Assembly: GCF_014650435.1 (NCBI RefSeq)
Contig: NZ_BMUY01000004.1
Location: 496,001 to 560,000 of the forward strand
Direction: 5' to 3'
DNA from: Streptomyces tendae
GTDB lineage: Bacteria; Actinomycetota; Actinomycetes; Streptomycetales; Streptomycetaceae
Length of the DNA stretch: 64,000 nucleotides
This document shows positions 43,502 through 51,866 of the stretch, piece after piece. Position 1 is the stretch's first letter; the number at the start of each line of letters is the position of its first letter. The notes beneath the pieces were generated by a model. The model had not been told where the DNA came from, ran no database searches, and saw nothing but the letters and a program-made list of their open reading frames with translations. Both the position numbers and the translations under genes were made by a program.

Positions 43502-44296
43502 CTACGGCAGGATCGAGTCGACGTATCCGCCGTCGACCCGGACGGCCGCGCCGGTGGTGGCCGAGGCGAGCGGGGAGCTGAGGTACACCACCAGGTTGGC
43601 GATCTCCTCCGGCTCGATGAGCCGCTGGAGCAGGGACTGCGGGCGGTGTTCGCGCATGAAGACGCGCTGTGCCTCGTCCCAGGGCAGGTCGCGGTCGACC
43701 AGTTGGTACACGAAGTCCTCGACGCCCTCGGTGTGGGTGGGCCCCGCGATGACGCAGTTCACCGTGACGCCGCTGCCCGCGGCCTCCTTGGCGAAGCCGC
43801 GGCCGACTCCGAGCAGGGCAGTCTTGGAGACTCCGTAGTGGATCATCTCGGCCGGGATCACGACGGCCGAGTCACTCGCGATGTACAGCACCCGGCCCCA
43901 GCCGCGGTCCCTCATCCGGGGGAGATGGGCGCGCGTCAGCCTGACGCCCGCGAGGACGTTGATCTCGAAGTAACGGCGCCACTCGGCGTCGCTGATCTCC
44001 AGCGCGGGCGCGGCGCCGAAGACGCCGAGGTTGTTCACGAGGACGTCCACGTCGGGCAGCGCCTCCAGGGCCTGCTCGGCGCCCTCCTCGGTGCCGAGGT
44101 CGGCCGCGACCGGCACGAACGTGCCGTCGGGCACCTCGGCCCGCAGCTTCTCGATGCTCTCCGCCAGGCGGCCAGCGTCGCGCCCGTTGACGCCCACGGT
44201 GGCGCCGGCCCGCGCCAGTGCGGCGGCGATCGCCGCGCCGATGCCCTGCGAGGAGCCCGTCACCAGTGCGGTGCGTCCGCCGAGGTCGAGGTTCAT
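43502..44296 (-). CDS. Short-chain dehydrogenase/reductase
   Basis: This 264-residue classical SDR has TALVTGSSQGIGAAIAAALA (NADP motif), LVNNLGVFGAAPALEISDAE (NNxG), the catalytic Ser in RVLYIASDSAVVIPAEMIHY, and YGVSKTALLG (YxxxK). The end is TTGAAVRVDGGYVDSILP. Its long loop THTEGVEDFVYQLVDRDLPW is typical of FabG-like oxidoreductases from Streptomyces. ATG 44296 follows AAGGAGC. Stand-alone gene; substrate unknown. Confidence 0.92.
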   Translation of the reverse strand: MNLDLGGRTALVTGSSQGIGAAIAAALARAGATVGVNGRDAGRLAESIEKLRAEVPDGTFVPVAADLGTEEGAEQALEALPDVDVLVNNLGVFGAAPALEISDAEWRRYFEINVLAGVRLTRAHLPRMRDRGWGRVLYIASDSAVVIPAEMIHYGVSKTALLGVGRGFAKEAAGSGVTVNCVIAGPTHTEGVEDFVYQLVDRDLPWDEAQRVFMREHRPQSLLQRLIEPEEIANLVVYLSSPLASATTGAAVRVDGGYVDSILP

Positions 44297-44490
44297 CAGG
44301 TCGCTCCTTGTCGTGCCGTACGGTCGGTCGGGTTGCTCCTGCCCACCCTCGCTCACGAGGCACCCGTGCCCCGGCCGTCCGCACCGTGCGCCGCACCGCG
44401 GCACGCCCGGTCGGCGGACCCCCGGTGCTCTCGGTTGACCTGCGGCGACGATACTTGCCTACGTCCGTGCCCCTGCTGCCCGATGGACCC

Positions 44491-45663
44491 ATGCCGACCT
44501 CTCCCACCGCCCGCCCCACGCACCCGCCCACCCTGTGGGCCGCTCGCGGCCGCCACGTCGGCTCAGCGGCCGAGGACACCGTCCGGCACCGGCTGCAGCG
44601 GCTCAAGGCCGACCACGTCGTCGACGACTTCCTGGAGCCGCCCGACGAGCCGACGGAGGACTCCGGGCCCGCGGTCACGCCGGGACCGCGGATCTTCGAG
44701 GCACGCTGGAAGGCCCCCGGCGCCGTCACCGTGCGGGCCCGGCTGATCCTGGAGCCCGGCTCGGCGGGCGGGCAGGACTGGACGCTGCTCGCGGAGGCCG
44801 AGGAGGCATGGGACCTCTCCTGGCCCTCCCCCGCCACCGTGTTCTGGCCGGACGACCCCGACGTCACCTGGGACCGGGACGCCGCCACCGGCCTTCGCCT
44901 GCGGGGCATCAACACCCTGCCGGACGACGACAAGGCCGTGCGCCGGCTGCTCAAGGAGGCGGGGCGCAGCCCGTGGAACATCCACGTGGTGGTGCACGAG
45001 GCGATGACCCCGGACCACCGGGGCCGGGTGCCGCTGGCGCAGCGGCTGCCGGCCGGTCTGCGGCACCGGGTGGTCGAACACCGGGCGGCGCCGCAGCAGC
45101 ACCGGGTGGTGAACTGGGCCCTGGAGGACTTCGGGGTGCAGGTGCCGCGCGGCGGCGCCGTGGTGCTGCCCGGGACACCGGCCCCGGCCGACTACGCCGC
45201 CGCCGACTTCTCCGTCCGCACCGTCTTCCTGGACGGCTCCGAGCCCACCGCGCTGATCGCGGCGGTGACGTCCTTCGCCGCACTGCCCAGGCCGCTGCCC
45301 GACGACGCGGTGGCGGCCCTCGCCTCGCTGCGGGAGGACTGGCGGCTGCTGACCCTGGAGGAGGAGCTGGAGCGCGAGCGCAAGCTGGTGAAGATGTACG
45401 CCGAGGCGCTGGAGGCCATGACCCAGTCCCGCGACCTGTACCGGGAGGCGGCGGAACGCGCGGCCGAGGCCCTCGCCGTGTACCGGGAGTCCGCCGCGGC
45501 GGCACCGGACGGGCCGGCACCGTCCCAGCCGCCGTCGGCCTCTCCCCTGCGGGGCCTGACCCGCACCCTGGAGCGGTTCAGGGGCTCCGGCCGGACCCCG
45601 CGCCCGGACACCGCCGCCCGGGACGCCTCGGATCCCTCCGGGACCCCGGCGACCGACGACTGA
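44491..45663 (+). CDS. Conserved hypothetical protein with C-terminal coiled segment
   Basis: The protein has 390 residues from ATG 44491; GTG 44467 is a possible alternative. The body (~60-270) contains IFEARWKAPGAVTVRARLIL, DEAWDLSW-like and SPWNIHVVVHEAMTPDHRGR, with VNWALEDFGVQVPRGGAVVL: mixed beta/alpha and Trp-rich, with no known motif. A charged coiled helix follows at ~285-335 (LEEELERERKLVKMYAEALE), then a Pro/Ser-rich tail. No export signal. I do not recognise the family. It is divergent from the SDR and 115 bp before the Mo-enzyme operon. Confidence 0.72.
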   Translation: MPTSPTARPTHPPTLWAARGRHVGSAAEDTVRHRLQRLKADHVVDDFLEPPDEPTEDSGPAVTPGPRIFEARWKAPGAVTVRARLILEPGSAGGQDWTLLAEAEEAWDLSWPSPATVFWPDDPDVTWDRDAATGLRLRGINTLPDDDKAVRRLLKEAGRSPWNIHVVVHEAMTPDHRGRVPLAQRLPAGLRHRVVEHRAAPQQHRVVNWALEDFGVQVPRGGAVVLPGTPAPADYAAADFSVRTVFLDGSEPTALIAAVTSFAALPRPLPDDAVAALASLREDWRLLTLEEELERERKLVKMYAEALEAMTQSRDLYREAAERAAEALAVYRESAAAAPDGPAPSQPPSASPLRGLTRTLERFRGSGRTPRPDTAARDASDPSGTPATDD

Positions 45664-45778
45664 CGGCCGGTCGCCGCCGGGCAGCCGCCGGGTGAGGGCA
45701 CCCTCACGTGTCATCCGGCGCGAGGTGGATACGCGGACCGCACAGGAGCACGGCCCGTCCCGGAAGGTCATCGACGCC

Positions 45779-46342
45779 ATGGACAGCCAGCACGACAGCG
45801 CCCCCGCTTCCCGCCCACCGGAGTCCTCCCGTTCCCGGACCACGCTGCGGGTCAACGGCAAGCCGCACACCCTCACCGTCGATCACCGCCGCGTCCTGCT
45901 GGACCTCCTTCGGGAGGACCTCGAGCTCGCGGGCGCCAAGAAGGGCTGCGACCACGGTCAGTGCGGCGCCTGCACGGTCCTGGTCGACGGACGGCGCGTC
46001 AACAGCTGCCTGCTGTTCGCGGTCGCCCTGGACGGCTGTGAGATCACCACCGTCGAGGGTCTCGCCGGGGACGGCGAGGAACTGCACCCGTTGCAGCGCG
46101 CCTTCCTGGACCGCGACGCCTTCCAGTGCGGCTACTGCACCCCGGGCCAGATCTGCTCCGCGGTCGGCGCGCTCGCCGAGGCCGAGGCCGGGCACCCCTC
46201 CCACGTCACCGACCCCGCGACGCCCTCCGGGGAGCCCGTCGCCCTGGGCCGCGACGAGATCCGGGAGCGGCTGAGCGGCAACCTGTGCCGGTGCGGTGCC
46301 TATCCGCGGATCGCCGACGCGGTCGAGGACGTGATCCCGTGA
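45779..46342 (+). CDS. Aldehyde/xanthine oxidase [2Fe-2S] subunit (YagT/PaoA-like)
   Basis: The protein has 187 residues. The plant-type ferredoxin domain has Cys in [20 protein letters not shown] and NSC; the second cluster domain has [18 protein letters not shown] and [20 protein letters not shown]. This is the small subunit of a three-part molybdenum hydroxylase. E. coli PaoA has a Tat signal; here the ~25-residue N-terminus has none, so the enzyme is probably cytoplasmic. ATG 45779 follows GGAAGG. Overlaps the FAD subunit gene by GTGA. Confidence 0.92.
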   Translation: MDSQHDSAPASRPPESSRSRTTLRVNGKPHTLTVDHRRVLLDLLREDLELAGAKKGCDHGQCGACTVLVDGRRVNSCLLFAVALDGCEITTVEGLAGDGEELHPLQRAFLDRDAFQCGYCTPGQICSAVGALAEAEAGHPSHVTDPATPSGEPVALGRDEIRERLSGNLCRCGAYPRIADAVEDVIP

Positions 46343-47331
46343 AGCCCTTCGCCTACGTTCGCGCGGGCAGCGTCGAGGAGGCCACCGATGCCTTCGCGGC
46401 CCACCCCGGCGCCCGCTACCTCGGCGGGGGCACCAACCTCGTCGACCTGATGAAGCTCGGCGTGGAGACGCCCACCGCGCTCGTCGACGTCACGCGGCTG
46501 CCGCTGGACACCGTGGAGGAACTGCCGGACGGCTCGCTGCGGGCCGGGGCGATGGTCCGCAACAGCGACCTCGCGGCCCACCCGGCGGTGCGCGACCGCT
46601 ACCCCGCGCTGTCCCAGGCACTGCTGGCCGGTGCCTCCGGGCAGTTGCGCAACGCCGCCACCACCGGCGGCAACCTGTTGCAGCGCACCCGCTGCCCCTA
46701 CTTCCAGGACGTGTCCAAGCCCTGCAACAAGCGGGAGCCCGGCAGCGGCTGCGGCGCTCTGGAGGGCGTACACCGCGATCACGCCGTGCTCGGCCACTCC
46801 GACCAGTGCATCGCCACCCACCCCTCCGACATGGCGGTGGCGCTTGCCGCCCTCGACGCCCGGGTGGAGCTGCACGGCCCCGAGGGCGGCCGCAGCGTCC
46901 CCGCCGCCGACTTCCACCGGCTGCCCGGGCTGCATCCGGAGCGGGACACCGAGATCCATCCCGGCGAGCTGATCACCGGCGTGGTCCTGCCCGCGGCCAC
47001 GGCCGGAGTGCCCTCGGCGTACCGCAAGGCCCGCGACCGGGCGTCGTACGCCTTCGCGCTGGCCTCCGTCGCCGTCGTACTGCACCTCGCGGACGGGGTG
47101 GTGGAGCGGGCCGGAATCGCCTTCGGCGGGCTGGCGCACCGCCCCTGGCGGGCGCGGCGGGCCGAGGACGCGCTGCGCGGCGCGGCGCCCACGACGGCGG
47201 CGTTCGAGCACGCCGTCGACCTGGAGCTGGCCGCGGCCGAACCGCTGCGGGACAACGCCTACAAGGTGCCGCTGGCCCGGCGGCTGGCCCTGGACGTACT
47301 GGGCCGGCTCGCCCCGCCCGCCACGACCTGA
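46339..47331 (+). CDS. Aldehyde/xanthine oxidase FAD subunit (YagS/PaoB-like)
   Basis: The protein has 330 residues. FAD-binding blocks: ARYLGGGTNLVDLMKLGVET and LLAGASGQLRNAATTGGNLL. An inserted cysteine loop (TRCPYFQDVSKPCNKREPG, then SGCGALEG and QCIATHPSD) is typical of YagS/PaoB and holds an extra [4Fe-4S] cluster. GTG 46339 overlaps the previous stop. It transfers electrons from the iron-sulfur subunit to FAD. Confidence 0.92.
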   Translation: MKPFAYVRAGSVEEATDAFAAHPGARYLGGGTNLVDLMKLGVETPTALVDVTRLPLDTVEELPDGSLRAGAMVRNSDLAAHPAVRDRYPALSQALLAGASGQLRNAATTGGNLLQRTRCPYFQDVSKPCNKREPGSGCGALEGVHRDHAVLGHSDQCIATHPSDMAVALAALDARVELHGPEGGRSVPAADFHRLPGLHPERDTEIHPGELITGVVLPAATAGVPSAYRKARDRASYAFALASVAVVLHLADGVVERAGIAFGGLAHRPWRARRAEDALRGAAPTTAAFEHAVDLELAAAEPLRDNAYKVPLARRLALDVLGRLAPPATT

Positions 47332-47359
47332 CGACCGAGGCGTCCACGAGGAGGACTCC

Positions 47360-49489
47360 ATGACCGCCACCGATGCCGTCCTGGGCGCTCCGGTCGAGCG
47401 CCGGGAGGGGCGGGAGAAGGTCACCGGCACCGCCCGGTACGCCGCCGAGTACCCGGCGCCGGGCCGCGCCCAGGCCTGGCCGATACCCGCGACGGTCGTA
47501 CGGGGCCGGGTGACCGGCGTCGACACCGCGGCCGCGCTCGCGCTGCCCGGCGTACTCACGGTGCTCACCCACGGGAACGCGCCCCGGCTCGGCACCCCGG
47601 ACGACCCGACGCTGGCCGTGCTGCAGGGGCCGCACGTCCCGCACCGGGGCTGGTTCGTGGGCGTCGTGGTGGCCGAGACGCTGGAGGCCGCCCGCGCCGG
47701 TGCCGCCGCCGTCCGGATCACCTACGAGACCGAGCCGCACGACGTGACGCTCACCGCCTCGCACTCCGGGGCCTACGTACCCGACTCGGCCAACGGAGGC
47801 TTTCCGGCCGTCACCGACCGGGGCGACCCGGACGGCGCGTTCGCCGACTCCGCGGCCCGGGTGGACGTCGAGTACCGGGTGCCGCCGCTGCACAACCACC
47901 CGATGGAGCCGCACGCCAGTACGGCGCACTGGGACGGCGACCGGCTGGCCGTGCAGTGTTCGAGCCAGGGCACCACGGCGGTGCAGAAGGAGCTGGCGCG
48001 CCTGTTCGCACTGCCCGAGGACCGGATCACGGTGCGCGCCGAGCACGTGGGCGGCGGGTTCGGCTCGAAGGGCACACCGCGCCCCGAGGTGGTGCTCGCG
48101 GCGATGGCGGCACGGGAGACGGGCCGGCGGGTGACCGTCGCGCTGCCGCGCCGCTACCTGCCCGCCGTCGTCGGGCACCGCGCGCCGACCCTGCACCGGT
48201 TGCGCCTCGGCGCGGACGGCCACGGCCGGCTCACGTCGCTGGTGCACGAGGTGACGACGCACACCTCGCGGGTGAAGGAGTTCGTGGAGCAGGCGGCGGT
48301 CCCCGCACGGGTCATGTACGCCGCCCCCGCCCTGCGCACGGTCCACCGCGTGGCGGCTCTGGACGTGCCCACGCCCTCCTGGATGCGCGCCCCCGGCGAG
48401 TGCCCCGGCATGTACGCCCTGGAGTCCGCGATGGACGAGCTGGCCGCCGAACTCGGCGTCGACCCGGTGGAGCTGAGGATCCGCAACGAACCGGGCAGCG
48501 AGCCGGAGAGCGGACGCCCCTTCAGCAGCAGGCACCTGGTGGAGTGTCTGCGCGAGGGCGCCCGGCGCTTCGGCTGGGAGGGGCGCGATCCCCGGCCGCG
48601 GTCCCGTGCGGCGGGGCCCCTGCTGATCGGCAGCGGGGTGGCCTCGGCCACCTATCCGGTGCTGGTCTCCCCGTGTGTCGCCTCGGCGCGCGCCCTGCCC
48701 GACGGGGGTTTCCTGGTGCGGGTCAACGCCACCGACATCGGCACGGGTGCCCGGACGGTGCTCGCGCAGGTCGCGGCCGACGCCCTCGGCGCCCCGCTGG
48801 AGCGGGTGCGGGTCGAAGTCGCCGACAGCGGCATCGGTTTCGCCCCGATGGCCGGGGGTTCCTCGGGCACCGCGTCCTGGGGGTCGGCCGTCCACGAAGC
48901 CTGCGTCCGGCTGGCCGACCGGCTGGCGGAGCACTCGGGGCCGCTGCCGGACGAGGGGGTCGTGGCCGAGGCCGACACCTCCGGGACGGCGGACGCGGAA
49001 AGTCCCTTCGCCCGGCACGCGTTCGGCGCCCACTTCGCCGAGGTGACGGTGGACACCGTCTCCGGTGAGGTGCGGGTGACGCGGCTGCTGGGTGTCTTCG
49101 CCGCGGGGCGCATCCTCAACGCTCGTACGGCCCGCTCCCAGTTCATCGGGGGCATGACCATGGGCTTGGGCATGGCGTTGACCGAGGACAGCACGGTGGA
49201 CCCGGTGTTCGGCGACTTCGTGGAGCGGGACCTGGCGTCGTACCACGTGCCCGCGCACGCGGACGTCGCGGACCTGGAGGCGTACTGGGTCGACGAGGAG
49301 GACGAGCACCTCAACCCTATGGGCAGCAAGGGGATCGGCGAGATCGGGATCGTGGGCTCGGCGGCGGCCGTGGGCAACGCCGTCCACCACGCCACCGGCA
49401 TCCGCTTCCGGGAACTGCCGCTCACTCCCGACCGGGTGCTCACCGCTCTGCTCGCGCACGAGCATCCCGCGGGCATGCTGGGCGTCTGA
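47360..49489 (+). CDS. Aldehyde/xanthine oxidase molybdenum subunit (YagR/PaoC-like)
   Basis: The protein has 709 residues. It begins VLGAPVERREGREKVTGTAR, with VEYRVPPLHNHPMEPHASTA and VGGGFGSKGTPRPEVVLAAM around the cofactor, and WMRAPGECPGMYALESAMDE. The active-site Glu is in GSKGIGEIGIVGSAAAVGNA near the C-terminus. It oxidises an aldehyde or heterocycle with water as oxygen source. Starts 28 bp after the FAD gene behind CGAGGAGGA. No PaoD/XdhC-type maturation gene follows, so cofactor loading must use a distant chaperone. Confidence 0.93.
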   Translation: MTATDAVLGAPVERREGREKVTGTARYAAEYPAPGRAQAWPIPATVVRGRVTGVDTAAALALPGVLTVLTHGNAPRLGTPDDPTLAVLQGPHVPHRGWFVGVVVAETLEAARAGAAAVRITYETEPHDVTLTASHSGAYVPDSANGGFPAVTDRGDPDGAFADSAARVDVEYRVPPLHNHPMEPHASTAHWDGDRLAVQCSSQGTTAVQKELARLFALPEDRITVRAEHVGGGFGSKGTPRPEVVLAAMAARETGRRVTVALPRRYLPAVVGHRAPTLHRLRLGADGHGRLTSLVHEVTTHTSRVKEFVEQAAVPARVMYAAPALRTVHRVAALDVPTPSWMRAPGECPGMYALESAMDELAAELGVDPVELRIRNEPGSEPESGRPFSSRHLVECLREGARRFGWEGRDPRPRSRAAGPLLIGSGVASATYPVLVSPCVASARALPDGGFLVRVNATDIGTGARTVLAQVAADALGAPLERVRVEVADSGIGFAPMAGGSSGTASWGSAVHEACVRLADRLAEHSGPLPDEGVVAEADTSGTADAESPFARHAFGAHFAEVTVDTVSGEVRVTRLLGVFAAGRILNARTARSQFIGGMTMGLGMALTEDSTVDPVFGDFVERDLASYHVPAHADVADLEAYWVDEEDEHLNPMGSKGIGEIGIVGSAAAVGNAVHHATGIRFRELPLTPDRVLTALLAHEHPAGMLGV

Positions 49490-49497
49490 CGGTGCAC

Positions 49498-49537
49498 GCG
49501 TGGTCCGCGCCGGTTCACCTTCCGGCGCGGACCACGC
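49498..49537 (+). terminator. Terminator of the molybdenum oxidase operon
   Basis: GCGTGGTCCGCGCCGG (49498-49513) and CCGGCGCGGACCACGC (49522-49537) form a perfect 16-bp stem with an 8-base loop, eight bases past the stop. It can also stop the convergent transcript ending at 49567. Confidence 0.92.
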
Positions 49538-49566
49538 GCTGTCGGGACGCGGGTGGTGGCCGGCGG

Positions 49567-51015
49567 TCAGTCCGCGGCGGTGCGGCTCGACACGGCCACG
49601 GGGCGGGCCGGCCGGCGCCGGGCGGAGTCCTGCGAGGCCACGCGCACGCACAGCGCCGTCAGCGCGACCAGCGAGGCGGCCACGGCCACCGCGACCGCGA
49701 TCCACACGGGTGCCAGCGTGAGGTCCGTGACCGGGGACACCCGCTCCGAGGGGGTGGCGCTGCCGTAGAGCTTGGCGGCGGCCAGGGCCGCCGGGCCCAC
49801 GACCGCGGCGGCGAGCAGGGGTACGGCCGGCCGCACGGTCAACAGCAGGGCCAGCACCAGGCAGAGCGCGGACAGGCCGAGTGCCACCCCGTATGCCTGT
49901 GCGGAGGCGTCGCCGCGGTGCAGCGGGAAATAGGCCACGCCGCACCCGGCCAGGACCGCGACGGCGAGCCAGGCGGGCCAGGCCGGACCGCGGGCGGCCC
50001 GCCGTGCCGCGCGGTCGCGGCTGCGGTCGCGCGCCGCGCGTGCCTCGTCGCGGTCGCGCGCCGCGCCGGACTCCGCACGGCGCGCCGCACGGGACTGGGT
50101 GCGGTCGTGCGCGCGGGACTCGTCGCGGTCGCGTCCACGGCGGAACGGGCGTGGCGGCCTGCGGCGTTCCCGGCCGCGGCGGTCCGCTCCGCCGGCGGCG
50201 CCGGTGCGGCCCGCCGCCCGGGCGGCGGGCTCGGGTCCGTCGTGCTCGTCGGCCGCGTCCCGGGCCGCCCGCAACCGCCGGGCGTCGGGCCGCTCCGCGA
50301 CTACGTGCCCGCTCTCGGCGAGCCGGCCGATCAGTTCGACCAGTTCGTCCACGGGCCGTCCGGTGGCGGCGGCGCGCACGGCCTCCTGCCCGCAGTGCGG
50401 TTCCAGGGGTGTGCGGTGCAGCAGCGCCATCAGCCGGGTCACGTCCTCCACGGAGCGGCACTCCGCCGCGGCCCGGATCGCCTCGTCGGCGCTGTGCGAC
50501 TGGCGCGGCGGCCGGGTCAGCAGACCGACCAGCCGGGTGACGTCCTCGACGGACCGGTTCACGCCGACCGCGCGGAGCGCGTCGATCGTGGCCTGCGCGT
50601 ACTGCGGTGACCGCTCCAGGGTCGTGATCAGGTCGACGACCTCGTCCAGCGGTCGGTCGGCGACGGCCGCGCGCACCAGATCGCCGACGGGATCGCCGTA
50701 CGCGTGCGCCGCACCGTCGGCGGCCCCGGCCTCGGCCTCGGCGTCCGCCTCCGTGTGCGGGACGGTGGGCGCGTCGGAGACGGGGAGGTCGGGGTCGGGG
50801 TCGGGCTCGAGTTCGGCGAGGTCGTCCTCGTCGAGGTCGACGTCCCAGATGTCGGCGTCCCGCTCGGGCGCGGGCCGGCCGGCGGAGGTCCGGCCCGCGG
50901 GTTCCGCGCCCGGCGGCCGCGCCGTGCCGGTGGTCGTGGTCGTCTCCCCGGTGGGCAGGTCCAGGGCGGATATGGCGTACTCGGGCGAGCGGGGTGATGA
51001 AGAGCCGGTGGTCAT
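49567..51015 (-). CDS. Membrane protein with helical tandem repeats and a charged stalk
   Basis: The protein has 482 residues. Parts in order: a Thr/Gly and acidic N-terminus (~1-105); three or four ~40-residue helical repeats (~110-240), e.g. RPLDEVVDLITTLERSP, RSVEDVTRLVGLLTRPPRQS, RSVEDVTRLMALLHRTPLEP and RPVDELVELIGRLAESGHVV; an extremely Arg/Asp-rich stalk (~260-345); then four membrane segments (LAVAVLAGCGVAYF through WIAVAVAVAASLVALTALCV). I do not know a function. Start ATG 51015 follows GGAGAGA. Confidence 0.75.
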   Translation of the reverse strand: MTTGSSSPRSPEYAISALDLPTGETTTTTGTARPPGAEPAGRTSAGRPAPERDADIWDVDLDEDDLAELEPDPDPDLPVSDAPTVPHTEADAEAEAGAADGAAHAYGDPVGDLVRAAVADRPLDEVVDLITTLERSPQYAQATIDALRAVGVNRSVEDVTRLVGLLTRPPRQSHSADEAIRAAAECRSVEDVTRLMALLHRTPLEPHCGQEAVRAAATGRPVDELVELIGRLAESGHVVAERPDARRLRAARDAADEHDGPEPAARAAGRTGAAGGADRRGRERRRPPRPFRRGRDRDESRAHDRTQSRAARRAESGAARDRDEARAARDRSRDRAARRAARGPAWPAWLAVAVLAGCGVAYFPLHRGDASAQAYGVALGLSALCLVLALLLTVRPAVPLLAAAVVGPAALAAAKLYGSATPSERVSPVTDLTLAPVWIAVAVAVAASLVALTALCVRVASQDSARRRPARPVAVSSRTAAD

Positions 51016-51218
51016 GATCTCTCCGTGTGGTGGGGGTGCGGCCGCCCTGCGTCCCCGACATGCGACTCGCGCTGTGTGCTGCCATTACTAGGCACGTCCA
51101 CCGCGCCGTGCCACTTCGGTGGGCCACAGGGATGAGAGACCCCGTCCCCGGGTCTTGCCGCCGCCGCGAGCGGGCATCCGGGTAGGGAGGCGCGTGTCGC
51201 GTGCCGAAGGAGGGGTCC

Positions 51219-51539
51219 GTGGATACGACCACCGTGATCGTCGTGGCGGTGCTGCTCGCGGCGTTGGTCCTCGCGGCGGCTCTCGCCGTGCTGGTGCGCC
51301 TGGTCCGCACCCGACGGGACCTCAGGCGGGCGGGGCTGCCGACGGGCCCGCGCTGGGTCTTCTGGGGCGCCGTCCTCTACCTGGTGCTCCCGGCGGACCT
51401 GTTGCCCGACCCGGTCTACCTGGACGACATCGGCGTGCTGCTGCTGGCGCTGCGCTCCGCGCGCGGCCCGATCGGCGGGCGGCGCGGCCCCGCGGAGCGG
51501 CGGCGGACCACCGGCCCGCCCGGTGATTACGCAGCGTAA
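51219..51539 (+). CDS. YkvA/DUF1232 membrane protein
   Basis: The protein has 106 residues. An N-terminal helix (TTVIVVAVLLAALVLAAALA) is followed by the DUF1232 motif FWGAVLYLVLPADLLPDPVY, LDDIGVLLLALR. The tail is basic. GTG 51219 follows GAAGGAGGGG. Function unknown; family members are small integral membrane proteins. It ends ~120 bp before the graspetide precursor, and I do not think it is part of that system. Confidence 0.83.
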   Translation: MDTTTVIVVAVLLAALVLAAALAVLVRLVRTRRDLRRAGLPTGPRWVFWGAVLYLVLPADLLPDPVYLDDIGVLLLALRSARGPIGGRRGPAERRRTTGPPGDYAA

Positions 51540-51599
51540 GGAAACCAATCACCCGTTCGATTCGTATAAGTCTCTGGAAGCCGAAGGAAGTCGGCGGAC

Positions 51600-51629
51600 C
51601 AGATGACGGCGCACAGGGGCCGTCGTCTG
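51600..51629 (+). promoter_or_regulatory. Hairpin in the leader of the graspetide precursor mRNA
   Basis: CAGATGACGGC (51600-51610) pairs with GCCGTCGTCTG (51619-51629) with one G-T pair; outer GTCGG and CCGAC flank it at about 51590 and 51642. The precursor start is at 51659. It may be attenuator-like or protect the mRNA end. Confidence 0.45.
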
Positions 51630-51658
51630 ATCGGCGCAGCACCGACTAGGGAGAGACG

Positions 51659-51850
51659 ATGCAACCGTTCGCGCTCAACTACGCACGGCCCGCAGTGGAG
51701 TTGGAAGCCACGACTCCGTACGTCTACGACTCCGGGCTGCAGTTGAACGTGCTCCTCGACGGGCGGGTGGCCGCCTGCGACCACGCGCTGCTGAGAGAAC
51801 TGGGGACCACGACCTCCACCGCGGGGTCGAAGACTCACTTCGACGACTGA
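51659..51850 (+). CDS. Graspetide (ATP-grasp RiPP) precursor peptide
   Basis: The 63-residue peptide starts MQPFALNYARPAVELEATTP, continues YVYDSGLQLNVLLDGRVAAC and ends ELGTTTSTAGSKTHFDD. PFALNYARP plus the YDSGLQLNVLLDG block is the leader signature of the family of putative ATP-grasp-modified peptides. The last 14 residues give a core with hydroxyl donors (Thr50-52, Ser53, Thr54, Ser57, Thr59) and carboxylates (Asp62, Asp63), so one or two side-chain ester rings are plausible. Lys58 could instead give an amide. RBS GGGAGAGA precedes ATG 51659. The maturase starts 16 bp on. Confidence 0.88.
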   Translation: MQPFALNYARPAVELEATTPYVYDSGLQLNVLLDGRVAACDHALLRELGTTTSTAGSKTHFDD

Positions 51851-51866
51851 ACACGGGTCGTCGAGC

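Noticed and set aside
46973..51310. 1445-codon minus-strand frame opposite the molybdenum oxidase genes
   Set aside because: It has the Arg/Pro/Gly composition of a shadow frame, and no domain pattern; the plus-strand subunits are unambiguous.
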